Below, one piece after another: positions 8,551-16,697 of a stretch of DNA of 64,000 nucleotides; position 1 is the stretch's first letter; each line of letters starts with the position of its first letter. The notes under the pieces are model-generated. The model did no database searches and was not told the origin of the DNA. It saw nothing but the letters and a program-made list of their open reading frames with translations. A program made the position numbers and the translations under genes. The DNA lies in NCBI RefSeq assembly GCF_900114825.1, contig NZ_FOUI01000001.1, positions 393,067-457,066 of the forward strand. Direction: 5' to 3'. This DNA is from Halopseudomonas yangmingensis (GTDB taxonomy: Bacteria > Pseudomonadota > Gammaproteobacteria > Pseudomonadales > Pseudomonadaceae).

Positions 8551-9290
8551 AACAGGTCTTCCCTCTCGAAGCGGCGGGCTTCACGTTGCAGGAAGTTGAC
8601 GAATCGATCGATCTGGCGTTGGGTCATCGCGTCAACCTTTTTGAATGCCAGGCCTAGCAGTGTGATATTGCGCTCAACGTCATGCTTGATATGCCGGGCT
8701 TCCAGCGTCACGCTCAGGCGGCCGCCATCCGGTAGTGCAATCCAGCTTTGCCCAAGCTCCTGGCCAGGCTTTATCAGCCCCTGCAGGTCGCCCTCAAAGG
8801 TGGCGCGACAGCCTGTGGCGGAAACGTCGTTGAGACGACCCTGTGCGTTCTTTTTCAAGCGGGAGTCTGCCAGCGTCAGCTGTGCCTGTATGCCGGGTGG
8901 CATGCCGGCGCGAAATGCGCCGCGTTTCTGGTGGTGGGTGATCTCTGCCGGTAGCGGCAAGCGGTAGGCAGGGGCGCCTTCAAGCTCTACGCAGGCCGCG
9001 CTGTTGCAGTCCCAGAAAACATGAACGCCGTCATGCCAGCTGTCGATCCGGAAGCTTTCGCCCTGAGCCATGAACTTGTCTCCTTCGCGAGGAATCAGTT
9101 CATCCAGCCACAGGTATTGTTCATCCAGCTGAACAACAAAGCTTTGAAATTGCAGGCTGCGTTCGTCGAATTTGATGTGCAGGGCATCGCGGGCATTTTG
9201 CAGGTTCTTGAGGATCGCCTGTATTTCTATTGCGGATGTAACCTGACGTGGAGGTTGCGGGCCTGTCTGTTGTTGGAATAGTGATGCCAC
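8547..9290 (-). CDS. flgZ: PilZ-domain flagellar brake protein FlgZ/YcgR
   Basis: A 247-aa cytoplasmic c-di-GMP receptor that slows flagellar rotation. The N-terminal YcgR domain covers roughly residues 15-115. The PilZ domain follows, with both c-di-GMP motifs intact: RxxxR as R123-GAF-R127 and DxSxxG as DVSATG at 155-160. It is last in flgM-flgN-flgZ on the minus strand, 72 bp after flgN, the arrangement I know from Pseudomonas (PA3351-PA3353). It is the visible link in this window between c-di-GMP and swimming. Confidence 0.9.
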   Translation of the reverse strand: MASLFQQQTGPQPPRQVTSAIEIQAILKNLQNARDALHIKFDERSLQFQSFVVQLDEQYLWLDELIPREGDKFMAQGESFRIDSWHDGVHVFWDCNSAACVELEGAPAYRLPLPAEITHHQKRGAFRAGMPPGIQAQLTLADSRLKKNAQGRLNDVSATGCRATFEGDLQGLIKPGQELGQSWIALPDGGRLSVTLEARHIKHDVERNITLLGLAFKKVDAMTQRQIDRFVNFLQREARRFEREDLF

Positions 9291-9362
9291 TGGACTCTCT
9301 CGATCAGAACGCTATACCGGACGAATATACACCAGACTTGCAATAAATTGTGTCGAGGATAG

Positions 9363-9833
9363 TCAGGCTTTGTCGATCGGACGCTGTGTTGATCCTCTGG
9401 GTGTGAGGCCCTGACGATCGTAAAGGTTGCGGCTGGTTTCGCCCTGATTGCGTAGCAGGTCCAGCAGTCGCTGGGTGTTGCTCTGGCTGTGATGCATGAG
9501 GCGGGCGTTGCGCAGGTTGGCAGACTGGCACAGCTCGAGAGCGGTGACAAAAAAACCGTACTGCTCCTGCAGCTCCGGCTCATCGAGACTGACGACAAGG
9601 GCTTTGAGTTGCCTGGGGTCACTGTTGTCAGCGTGGTGTTGGCACCAGTCGGCAATCTGCTGATCGTGCCCGGCAAGACGCTGAAGCAAGGGCGATTTTT
9701 CGTGCAGGATCTTTTCCAGATTAACCAGATCGGATTTTATGAGTGCCTGTTGCTCCTGATCCAGCAGAGCAATATAGGCATTGCAGTCATCAGTGGCAGT
9801 TTTCAGCAGGGCGCAGAGTTGATTAACAGGCAT
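9363..9833 (-). CDS. flgN: Flagellar export chaperone FlgN
   Basis: A 156-aa cytoplasmic helical protein, mostly glutamine- and leucine-rich amphipathic helices (DCNAYIALLDQEQQALIKSD, ILHEKSPLLQRLAGHDQQI), the pattern of the FlgN family. FlgN chaperones the hook-filament junction proteins FlgK and FlgL. Sequence conservation in the family is low, and position directly after flgM is the main support. The start ATG lies 14 bp after the flgM stop. Confidence 0.88.
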   Translation of the reverse strand: MPVNQLCALLKTATDDCNAYIALLDQEQQALIKSDLVNLEKILHEKSPLLQRLAGHDQQIADWCQHHADNSDPRQLKALVVSLDEPELQEQYGFFVTALELCQSANLRNARLMHHSQSNTQRLLDLLRNQGETSRNLYDRQGLTPRGSTQRPIDKA

Positions 9834-9847
9834 GAGCGTGTCGGTGT

Positions 9848-10168
9848 TCAGCCTTCAGTGGCCAGCAAGCGATCAGCGATGCGTCCGCTGTCAACCTGGT
9901 AGCTGCCATCGGCAATAGCCTGGCGGATGCTGGCTACCCGCTCGCTGTCCATGTCCGGGAGATCGCGCAGGCGCGCCTCGGCCTGCTGCAACTGGCGTGC
10001 CTGATTGCTCAGTTGCACAGCGGTATCAGCCGGCTTGTTGGCCACCTGTGTTGCCTGTTCGCGACTATCTGAGCTCTGAGCAGCGGCGTCACGCTTGCCC
10101 GAGGCCGATGTGCTGGCCTGCTGGCTGGTTCGTGCGTTGCTGTTGGCGCTGTTGAAGTCGATAACCAT
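9848..10168 (-). CDS. flgM: Anti-sigma-28 factor FlgM
   Basis: A 106-aa protein that holds FliA (sigma-28) until the hook-basal body is complete and is then exported. It begins MVIDFNSANSNARTSQQAS, followed by a disordered Ser/Ala/Gln-rich stretch. The C-terminal helices (QLQQAEARLRDLPDMDSERV and IRQAIADGSYQVDSGRIADR) are the FliA-binding region with the typical G-Y-x-V-D ending. The start at 10168 follows GAGGA. A sigma-28 promoter lies about 30 bp upstream of the start, giving the usual feedback loop. Confidence 0.93.
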   Translation of the reverse strand: MVIDFNSANSNARTSQQASTSASGKRDAAAQSSDSREQATQVANKPADTAVQLSNQARQLQQAEARLRDLPDMDSERVASIRQAIADGSYQVDSGRIADRLLATEG

Positions 10169-10204
10169 GATCCTGTCCTCAGCTTTGATGTTCCTCTGAC
10201 CGTT

Positions 10205-10231
10205 GTATCGGCAGGGTTTCACCAGACTTTA
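10205..10231 (-). promoter_or_regulatory. Sigma-28 (FliA) promoter of flgM
   Basis: On the minus strand TAAAGTCT (10231-10224), an exact 11-bp spacer and GCCGATAC (10212-10205) match the FliA consensus TAAAGTTT-N11-GCCGATAA with two differences. The expected start of transcription is near 10198, about 30 bp before the flgM ATG. Confidence 0.85.
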
Positions 10232-10338
10232 GCCTTGCTGTGCAAAAAAGTTGTATGCGGTATCAGTCTTTCCTCAGGCTCGAGGGCAAGTATATATCGA
10301 CTTGTGGCCGGTATACAGTGATGCTCGAAGAAGGCTGT

Positions 10339-11049
10339 TCATGGACCAACCCGAACTTCTCCCGGGCCGGTGATGCGTGCATGAATCACCCGGTCGGAGC
10401 GGCTGTTGCGTACCCGAATCTGGCTGCCGATACTCCCGGCTTCAAGTGCTTCTCCTGGCATTCGTACGCTGACACGCTCGTTCGAAGAGCGAATGATCAC
10501 TTTGTCACCGCGGCTGATAATCTGATTCTGCTCGAGGTGCTGGGGCGTTAATGCCGTGTCGGCGGGCAGGGCACGACGCAGGCGCAAGCCAATTACCGTA
10601 TCCGGGCTGGTCAAGAAGCTGTCGGCGGTGGTTGTGATGTCGCGTTCTACCAGCGCCAGATCGCCGGCCGCGAGAATGCTGTGGCGTAGTAGTGGTCGTG
10701 TGGTTGCCAGCACCGACTGGCGCAGGCTGACCTGTGCCGGTACAAACAGGCGCCAGCTGGACGGGCTGTTGCAGCTTACCCTGACGGTTACCCTGCCGAT
10801 TGGCACCTGAGGGCTCTCAAGCGTGGTCTGCAGGGCGTTTTTATCGCACAAGGGCAGACGCAGCCGGTTATCCAGACGGCTGATCTCTATCCGGTAGTTG
10901 GCATCACGCGTGCTGCTGGCCAGATGTTCCTCAATGGCACCCTGAAGAAATGATTCGGCGCTGCCGACCAATTGGTCAATCAAGGGGCTGGCTGTGGCTG
11001 CGCCTGAAAAAAAACCGAGCAGCAACGTGCAGGCTCTGATAAAACGCAT
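10339..11049 (-). CDS. flgA: Flagellar P-ring assembly chaperone FlgA
   Basis: A 236-aa periplasmic chaperone for P-ring assembly. The signal peptide MRFIRACTLLLGFFSGAATA is followed by an N-terminal domain and a C-terminal SAF domain containing RHSILAAGDLALVERD and GLRLRRALPADTALTPQHLE. The end, ISRGDKVIIRSSNERVSVRM and IRVRNSRSDRVIHARI, is typical of FlgA. It lies upstream of flgM on the same strand with its own spacing, and is divergent from cheV, as in Pseudomonas. Confidence 0.93.
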   Translation of the reverse strand: MRFIRACTLLLGFFSGAATASPLIDQLVGSAESFLQGAIEEHLASSTRDANYRIEISRLDNRLRLPLCDKNALQTTLESPQVPIGRVTVRVSCNSPSSWRLFVPAQVSLRQSVLATTRPLLRHSILAAGDLALVERDITTTADSFLTSPDTVIGLRLRRALPADTALTPQHLEQNQIISRGDKVIIRSSNERVSVRMPGEALEAGSIGSQIRVRNSRSDRVIHARITGPGEVRVGP

Positions 11050-11129
11050 ACAATTGACCTAGGGTAGTGACACTGAGTCGGTGGATTTCTGTCGTCTTCA
11101 GTGATTAAAGCAATAATCGTGCCCGCACT

Positions 11130-11146
11130 TTGCGGGGAGGCTGCCA
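11130..11146 (-). promoter_or_regulatory. Possible sigma-54 promoter for flgA
   Basis: The minus strand carries TGGCA...GCAA with GG and GC exactly ten bases apart, about 80 bp before the flgA start. The GC element is CCGCAA rather than TTGCA, so the match is imperfect. Early flagellar genes in Pseudomonas often use sigma-54 with FleQ. Confidence 0.35.
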
Positions 11147-11164
11147 CCGTTTCAGGAGTTTCTT

Positions 11165-12106
11165 ATGGCTGGCGTAATGGACTCGGTTAACCAGCGTACT
11201 CAGCTGGTTGGTCAGAACCGACTTGAGTTGCTGCTGTTCCGTCTGGCGGGCAATCAGCTTTACGGAATCAACGTATTCAAGGTCAAGGAAGTCCTGCAAT
11301 GCCCCCGTCTGACGATGTTGCCCAAGTTGCCGCCGGTTGTGCGTGGTGTGGCGCATATCCGTGGCGGTACCTTGCCGATACTTGATCTCAATCGGGCTAC
11401 GGGCGGTCCGGGACTGGATGATATCAGCGGCGCCTTTGTCATCATCACCGAATACAACAATCAGGTTCAGGGCTTTCTGGTGCGTTCGGTCGAGCGTATC
11501 GTCAACCTGAACTGGTCCGAGATTCATCCGCCGCCACGAGGTACCGGACGTGAGCATTATCTGACGGCCGTAACCCGCGTCGATGACCAGATGGTCGAAA
11601 TTATTGATGTGGAGAAGATTCTCGCCGAGGTTGTTCCGGTCACCGAGAGTATTTCTGCCGGTGTGGTCAATGAGCAGGTACAGGCCCGGGCCGTGAGTCG
11701 CCGGGTGCTGATAGTCGATGACTCGATGATCGCGCGTAAACAGATTACCCGTTGCCTGCAGGAAGTGGGTGTGGAGGTAATAGCACTGAACGACGGACGC
11801 CAGGCACTCAATTGGCTGCAGGCCAAGGCGGCTGAAGGCGTCAAGCTTTCCGAATACCTGTTGATGATGATTTCCGATATTGAAATGCCGGAAATGGATG
11901 GTTATACCCTGACTGCCGAGGTGCGCAATGATCCGCGCCTTAGCGGCCTGCATGTGCTTTTGCATACATCGCTATCGGGAGTCTTCAATCAGGCCATGGT
12001 GAAGAAGGTTGGTGCCGATGACTTTCTCGCAAAGTTCAAGCCGGATGAGTTGGCCAAGCGTGTGATTGATCTGCTGGATGGCAATGTAGGGGTGGAAAGG
12101 GCATGA
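11165..12106 (+). CDS. cheV: Chemotaxis coupling protein CheV
   Basis: A 313-aa cytoplasmic hybrid of a CheW-like coupling domain (about residues 20-155, with NVFKVKEVLQCP and GVAHIRGGTLPILDL) and a receiver domain (about 175-305, VLIVDDSMIARKQI). The expected phosphoacceptor is Asp238 in ISDIEMPEMDGY, and the conserved switch Lys is in DFLAKFKPDEL. It couples receptors to the CheA kinase and adjusts adaptation. CAGGAG lies before the ATG. It precedes cheR by 35 bp, probably in the same transcript. Confidence 0.94.
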   Translation: MAGVMDSVNQRTQLVGQNRLELLLFRLAGNQLYGINVFKVKEVLQCPRLTMLPKLPPVVRGVAHIRGGTLPILDLNRATGGPGLDDISGAFVIITEYNNQVQGFLVRSVERIVNLNWSEIHPPPRGTGREHYLTAVTRVDDQMVEIIDVEKILAEVVPVTESISAGVVNEQVQARAVSRRVLIVDDSMIARKQITRCLQEVGVEVIALNDGRQALNWLQAKAAEGVKLSEYLLMMISDIEMPEMDGYTLTAEVRNDPRLSGLHVLLHTSLSGVFNQAMVKKVGADDFLAKFKPDELAKRVIDLLDGNVGVERA

Positions 12107-12141
12107 TGTTTAGCAGTTTCAGGCATAACGGGGCGCACTGA

Positions 12142-12969
12142 GTGACCGCAGTGAATCAGGATTTCCAGCTGTTCCGCGAGTTTCTTGAGAAGAGCAGCGG
12201 CATTGTGCTTGGTGACAACAAGCAGTATCTGGTCGCCAGTCGCCTCAATCGGCTGCTGGAGCAGCAGGGTATCAGCAATCTGGGAGAGTTGGTGCGGCGT
12301 ATCCAGGCCAGTCCGCGAGCCGGTTTGCGCGAGGCAGTTATTGATGCGATGATCACCAACGAAACCCTGTGGTTCCGTGATGTGTATCCCTTTGAGGTGC
12401 TCAAGTCCAAGCTGATTCCGGAGTTTATCAAGGACAACCCGGGGCAGCGTTTGCGGATCTGGTCGGCGGCCTGCTCCTCTGGGCAGGAGCCTTACTCGCT
12501 GAGCATGAGCATTGATGAGTTCGAGCGCAGCAATCTTGGGCAACTGCGTGCCGGGGCGCAGATTGTCGCGACTGACCTGTCCGGCAGCATTCTGAATGCG
12601 GCCAAGTCGGCTGAATACGATAGCCTGTCAGTCGCCCGCGGCCTGTCCCAGGAGCGATTGGCTCGCTATTTTGACCAGTTGGCACCGGGGCGCTGGCAGG
12701 TCAAGGCGCCGATCCGCAGCCGCGTCGAGTTCCGTGCGCTTAACCTGCTGGACAGCTACGCCATGCTTGGCAAATTCGATATCGTGTTTTGCCGCAACGT
12801 GCTGATCTATTTTTCTGCCGATGTGAAAAAGGACATCCTGCGACGCATGCATGGCGTGCTCAAGCCGGGTGGCTATCTGATGCTTGGCGCTTCCGAGGCC
12901 CTGAACGGACTGCCTGAGCTGTTCCAGATGGTGCAGTGCAGTCCCGGTATCGTTTACCGCGCACGCTGA
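12142..12969 (+). CDS. cheR: Chemotaxis protein methyltransferase CheR
   Basis: A 275-aa cytoplasmic enzyme that methylates glutamates on chemoreceptors using S-adenosylmethionine. The N-terminal helical domain covers about residues 1-80. The methyltransferase domain has the SAM motif RIWSAACSSGQEPYSL, ATDLSGSILNAA, and FDIVFCRNVLIYF. There is no C-terminal TPR extension or NWETF-type binding module. The start is GTG; a second GTG three codons on is possible. In Pseudomonas this gene follows cheV and belongs to the flagellar chemotaxis set. Confidence 0.94.
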   Translation: MTAVNQDFQLFREFLEKSSGIVLGDNKQYLVASRLNRLLEQQGISNLGELVRRIQASPRAGLREAVIDAMITNETLWFRDVYPFEVLKSKLIPEFIKDNPGQRLRIWSAACSSGQEPYSLSMSIDEFERSNLGQLRAGAQIVATDLSGSILNAAKSAEYDSLSVARGLSQERLARYFDQLAPGRWQVKAPIRSRVEFRALNLLDSYAMLGKFDIVFCRNVLIYFSADVKKDILRRMHGVLKPGGYLMLGASEALNGLPELFQMVQCSPGIVYRAR

Positions 12970-13058
12970 AGGCTGTCAGTGATCTGCTGTCAGCCCTTTA
13001 AACCCGCCCCCCCTTCCATTAGCATGGGCGTCCCGCAACTGTATAGCCGGATGCCCCC

Positions 13059-14147
13059 ATGTCCCCTGATCGAAGTGCCGTAGAGGCCGCCCTGCGCGGC
13101 TACCAGGATCCCTACCTGAAAGCCGATCTGCTGAGCGCCGGATTTGTCCGTCAGCTGGATATCCAGGGGGCGCGTGTGCAGGTGGCAATTCGGCTGCCCT
13201 ATGCTGCCACCAGCCTGACAGCCGGGATTGCGCAGATGCTGCAGTTCGCTATTGAAGCAGTGCCGGGCGTTGACTCGGCGCAGGTGGTGGTTGACTGCGA
13301 CGTGCAGGCAGCGCCGGTGCAGGGCAATCTTGAGGGGCTGGCCGGGGTGCGCAATATCATTGCCGTGGCCTCTGGCAAGGGCGGTGTCGGCAAGTCCACC
13401 ACCGCCGCCAATCTGGCGCTGGCGCTGGCCCGGGAGGGCGCCAGGGTCGGGGTGCTGGATGCGGATATCTATGGCCCGAGCATGGGGTTGATGTTGGGGC
13501 TGCCCGAGGGCACCCGGCCGCAGGTGCGTGACGGCAAGTGGTTCGTACCGCCACGGGCCCACGGCATTCAGGTGATGTCGATGGCGCTGCTGGCGGATGA
13601 CAATACGCCGATGGTTTGGCGCGGCCCAATGGTCTCCGGCGCCCTGTTGCAGTTGTTGACCCAAACTGACTGGGATCAGCTGGACTATCTGGTGGTGGAT
13701 ATGCCGCCGGGCACCGGTGACATCCAGCTGACGCTGGCGCAGAAGGTGCCGGTGAGTGGCGCGCTGATTGTCACCACGCCGCAGGACATTGCCCTGTTGG
13801 ATGCGCGCAAGGCCATCGAAATGTTCCGCAAGGTCAGCATTCCGGTGGTCGGGGTGGTGGAGAACATGGCCGTGCATGTCTGCTCCAACTGCGGACATGC
13901 CGAGCATCTGTTTGGTGAGGGCGGCGGCGAGCGCCTGGCTGGCCAGTATGGCGTCGATCTGATTGCCTCGATGCCGCTGTCGATGATGATTCGCCAGCAG
14001 GCCGATGGCGGCAAGCCGACAGTGATTGCCGAGCCGGAATGCCAGATCAGCATGATCTATCAGGACATGGCGCGGCATGTCGGGGCACGGATCGCCGAGC
14101 GCGCCGCACAGGCAGCAGCCCCGCAGATCAGTATCAGTGACGATTGA
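13059..14147 (+). CDS. apbC: Iron-sulfur cluster carrier ApbC/Mrp
   Basis: A 362-aa P-loop ATPase that loads or carries [4Fe-4S] clusters. The N-terminal MIP18-like domain covers residues 1-90. The Walker A deviant motif SGKGGVGKS is at 105-113, the switch DADIYGPSMG follows, then DYLVVDMPPGTGD. A CxxC pair (CSNC in ENMAVHVCSNCGHAEH) supplies the cluster-binding cysteines at the dimer interface. The length is normal. It is a single gene with its own terminator, and is upstream of dcd as in many gammaproteobacteria. Confidence 0.95.
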   Translation: MSPDRSAVEAALRGYQDPYLKADLLSAGFVRQLDIQGARVQVAIRLPYAATSLTAGIAQMLQFAIEAVPGVDSAQVVVDCDVQAAPVQGNLEGLAGVRNIIAVASGKGGVGKSTTAANLALALAREGARVGVLDADIYGPSMGLMLGLPEGTRPQVRDGKWFVPPRAHGIQVMSMALLADDNTPMVWRGPMVSGALLQLLTQTDWDQLDYLVVDMPPGTGDIQLTLAQKVPVSGALIVTTPQDIALLDARKAIEMFRKVSIPVVGVVENMAVHVCSNCGHAEHLFGEGGGERLAGQYGVDLIASMPLSMMIRQQADGGKPTVIAEPECQISMIYQDMARHVGARIAERAAQAAAPQISISDD

Positions 14148-14155
14148 GACATTGC

Positions 14156-14182
14156 GCCGGCTGTACGGCTGGCAGCTTTTTT
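14156..14182 (+). terminator. Intrinsic terminator after apbC
   Basis: Stem GCCGGCT / GGCTGGC (two G-U pairs) with loop GTAC, followed by AGCTTTTTT. It begins 9 bp after the apbC stop and separates the gene from dcd. Confidence 0.7.
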
Positions 14183-14247
14183 CGCTGCCGAATAACCGGT
14201 AACATGCCGGATTCTTTTGACCGACCGACCCTTTGCAGGACACACGC

Positions 14248-14814
14248 ATGAGCATCAAGTCAGACCGCTGGATCCGTCGCATGTCGCAGGAACATGGCAT
14301 GATCGAACCTTTTGTCGAGCGTCAGGTACGCGGCGCCGAGAACAGCCGGGTGATTTCCTACGGGGTATCCAGCTACGGCTACGATGTGCGCTGCGCTGAC
14401 GAGTTCAAGGTGTTTACCAACATCCATTCGGCCACGGTTGACCCGAAGAACTTCGATGAGAAGAGCTTTGTCGACGTCAAAAGCGATGTTTGTATTATTC
14501 CGCCGAATTCCTTTGCCCTGGCACGTACCGTCGAGTATTTCCGGATCCCGCGTAATGTGCTGACCATCTGCCTCGGCAAGAGCACCTACGCGCGTTGTGG
14601 CATCATCGTCAACGTCACGCCGTTGGAGCCGGAGTGGGAAGGGCATGTGACCCTGGAGTTCTCCAACACCACTACCTTGCCGGCGAAGATTTACGCCAAC
14701 GAGGGTGTGGCGCAGATGCTGTTCTTTGAATCCGATGAGGATTGCGAAGTGTCCTACAGGGATCGTGGCGGCAAGTATCAGGGGCAGCGAGGCGTTACCC
14801 TGCCGCGTACCTGA
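14248..14814 (+). CDS. dcd: dCTP deaminase
   Basis: A 188-aa cytosolic homotrimeric enzyme converting dCTP to dUTP, the main route to dTTP in gammaproteobacteria. It starts [19 protein letters not shown] and contains the active-site stretches [24 protein letters not shown] and [18 protein letters not shown], with the catalytic glutamate in PEWEG. The 188-aa length equals other Pseudomonas Dcd proteins, which supports this ATG rather than a TTG five codons upstream. It is monocistronic after the apbC terminator. Confidence 0.96.
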   Translation: MSIKSDRWIRRMSQEHGMIEPFVERQVRGAENSRVISYGVSSYGYDVRCADEFKVFTNIHSATVDPKNFDEKSFVDVKSDVCIIPPNSFALARTVEYFRIPRNVLTICLGKSTYARCGIIVNVTPLEPEWEGHVTLEFSNTTTLPAKIYANEGVAQMLFFESDEDCEVSYRDRGGKYQGQRGVTLPRT

Positions 14815-14820
14815 TCTTGT

Positions 14821-15036
14821 TCAGCCGGCGGCGTGTCGCCGGCGAATCTGCAGGTCGATCCGCATGCACAGCGCGGCGATTAGCAAAAAGCCTATCGCCA
14901 GTTGACCCCGAGTGATATCCAGTCCGCTCAGCTGGCTCAGAAGGCCGGTCAGCTGGTCCGGCCAGGCAGCCATGACCGCGCCAAGCGGTACCATGACCAA
15001 CAGGAAACACCAACCCAGGGTTCGTAGCAGTGCCAT
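14821..15036 (-). CDS. Small two-helix membrane protein, unknown
   Basis: A 71-aa hypothetical protein with two hydrophobic segments (LGWCFLLVMVPLGAVMAAW and GQLAIGFLLIAALCMRID) and a basic tail RRRHAAG, suggesting a small inner-membrane protein. The ATG at 15036 was chosen because GGAG lies just upstream; an in-frame ATG at 15075 would add 13 residues. It is convergent with dcd, 6 bp apart, and downstream of the ogt-like gene on the same strand. No function can be assigned. Confidence 0.6.
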   Translation of the reverse strand: MALLRTLGWCFLLVMVPLGAVMAAWPDQLTGLLSQLSGLDITRGQLAIGFLLIAALCMRIDLQIRRRHAAG

Positions 15037-15110
15037 GTCGGCTCTCCGGCAAGGATTTTCTGCAGGCTGAGCCATTACCGGCTGACCGGCAATCCTACCT
15101 TGGTCGGAGT

Positions 15111-15629
15111 TCAGGCGTTGAGCTGTTGCTCCTCAGCCAGCAGGGCGCGCTTGCGCTCGACTCCCCAGCGGTAGCCGGAAATCCCGCCGTCGCTGCGTAG
15201 CACGCGGTGGCAGGGAATCAGCAGCGCCAGTGGGTTGGCGGCGCAGGCGCGCGCCACGGCACGGCTGGCGGTTGGCTGGCCGACGGCATGCGCCACATCG
15301 CGGTAGCTGCAGTGCTGGCCGGCGCGGATATTGCGAAGTGCTTGCCAAACCCGCTGCTGGAAGGCGGTTCCTGTGGGTGCCAGCGGGAGGCTTGCGGGTA
15401 TCTCGCCACAGGGCTTTTCCAGCCAGTGACAGATGTTGGCAAGGCATTCCTCCAGGTCAGGCCCTGCTGGCTGCAACTCGGCCTTGGGAAAGCGCTGATG
15501 CAGATCCTCGCGCAGTGCCTGCGGATCATCGCCGGGCAACAGGGCGCGCAGTCCTTGCTGGTCGGCGGCAATCAGCAACCAGCCGAGACGGCAGGGCTGG
15601 CAGCTGACTTGTAGGTGGCAAATGGACAT
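15111..15629 (-). CDS. ogt: Methylated-DNA-[protein]-cysteine S-methyltransferase
   Basis: A 172-aa suicide DNA-repair protein that removes alkyl groups from O6-alkylguanine. The N-terminal ribonuclease-like domain leads to the C-terminal DNA-binding domain (GTAFQQRVWQALRNIRAG, with the arginine finger in AVGQPTASRAVARA). The active site is LIPCHRVL with acceptor Cys140. It starts one base after the stop of the upstream UPF0270 gene, so the two are translationally coupled. It is Ogt-like rather than Ada, as there is no AraC domain. Confidence 0.92.
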   Translation of the reverse strand: MSICHLQVSCQPCRLGWLLIAADQQGLRALLPGDDPQALREDLHQRFPKAELQPAGPDLEECLANICHWLEKPCGEIPASLPLAPTGTAFQQRVWQALRNIRAGQHCSYRDVAHAVGQPTASRAVARACAANPLALLIPCHRVLRSDGGISGYRWGVERKRALLAEEQQLNA

Positions 15630-15630
15630 T

Positions 15631-15882
15631 TCAGTCTCCCTGGCCGGCAAGCAGTTCCTGCAGTATTTCCCGGGGCAGGCTGGATTTGCGTGCAAGACTG
15701 GTGTCGCCGCTGTCCGGGTGGAACACGATGAACAGTTCGCCGCGCTCCAGTTGTCGATACAATTGTGCGACGCGACTTTCCAGCGATTGATCGCAGCCAT
15801 TGTCGGTGCCTTCGCGGGTGACGAAGTCTTCCATCAGCCGCTGCAGGGTGTCGGTCTCAAGCATCTGGTAGGGTATCAGCAT
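15631..15882 (-). CDS. UPF0270 (YheU-like) protein
   Basis: An 83-aa soluble protein beginning MLIPYQMLETDTLQRLMEDF, with VTREGTD and RVAQLYRQLERGELFIVF, the signature of the YheU/UPF0270 family. The function is unknown in the family. The C terminus is rich in charged residues (LPREILQELLAGQGD). It is first in a two-gene unit with the ogt-like gene (TGA-A-ATG junction). The ATG at 15882 matches the usual family start. Confidence 0.88.
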   Translation of the reverse strand: MLIPYQMLETDTLQRLMEDFVTREGTDNGCDQSLESRVAQLYRQLERGELFIVFHPDSGDTSLARKSSLPREILQELLAGQGD

Positions 15883-15938
15883 GGCTCCGGACTCCTGGGT
15901 TTTCTCGGAACTGACGAAATGAATTGTACAACCAAAGC

Positions 15939-16697
15939 ATGCTGACTGATCCCCTGTTCTACCTGTGTGCCATTCCGGCGGTGCTGCTATACGGCATTGC
16001 CAAGGGCGGATTTGGCGGCAACGTGGCAATTGTCTCGGTGCCACTGATGGCGTTAGTGATGAGTCCGCAGCAGGCGGCGGCGATCCTGCTGCCGATTCTC
16101 TGCGTGATGGATCTGGTGGCGCTGCGCACCTTTCGCGGACGCTGGCACCGCGAGAACTTGCGTATCCTGATACCTGCGGCCCTGTTTGGCGTGCTGCTCG
16201 GGGCCTTGAGTTTCCGTCTGCTCAGTGATGCGCATATCCAGTTGCTGATCGGTCTGATTGCGGTGGTGTTTACCCTCAATTACTGGCTGCGTCGCGGTGA
16301 GCCGTCAGTGCGCGGAGTGGATCGGTTGCGCGGTGGTTTCTGGGGCGCGGTAGCCGGTTTTACCAGCTTCGGTATCCATGCTGGCGGGCCACCGGTGAAT
16401 GTCTATCTGCTGCCGCAAAGGCTGGACAAGACCCTGTTGATGGGCACCATCGCGGTGTTCTTTGCCGTGGTCAATCTGGCCAAGTTGCCTGCCTATGTCT
16501 ATCTGGGTCAGTTCGATACGTCCAATCTGCTGGCGTCGTTGGTGCTGTTGCCGCTGGCGCCGATCGGCGTCAGGCTCGGGTTCTGGATGCTGCAGCACAG
16601 CAACGAGCAACTGATTTACCGGTTGTGCTACCTGTTTTTGATGATCACCGGGTTGCGCTTGCTGTATCAGGGGGTGTCCGAGCTGCTGTTATTTTGA
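15939..16697 (+). CDS. TSUP family sulfite/organosulfonate exporter (TauE/SafE)
   Basis: A 252-aa inner-membrane protein with about seven or eight helices. It shows the TauE/SafE pattern of two related halves, each with a GxxxG-like motif (YGIAKGGFGGNVAIVSVPLM and TSFGIHAGGPPVNVYLLPQ). Family members move sulfite, sulfoacetate or related anions. The substrate here is unknown. ATG 15939 was preferred; TTG 15924 is in frame. Its 3' end overlaps the end of the convergent histidine kinase gene by 31 bp. Confidence 0.88.
   Translation: MLTDPLFYLCAIPAVLLYGIAKGGFGGNVAIVSVPLMALVMSPQQAAAILLPILCVMDLVALRTFRGRWHRENLRILIPAALFGVLLGALSFRLLSDAHIQLLIGLIAVVFTLNYWLRRGEPSVRGVDRLRGGFWGAVAGFTSFGIHAGGPPVNVYLLPQRLDKTLLMGTIAVFFAVVNLAKLPAYVYLGQFDTSNLLASLVLLPLAPIGVRLGFWMLQHSNEQLIYRLCYLFLMITGLRLLYQGVSELLLF

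Noticed and set aside
11122..11136. CCCGCA-CTT-TGCGGG hairpin before cheV as attenuator
   Set aside because: Short stem overlapping a possible promoter element on the other strand; no T-run or leader peptide.
12990..14300. Minus-strand ORF of 436 codons opposite apbC
   Set aside because: Antisense shadow with His/Arg-rich composition; apbC has every expected motif.
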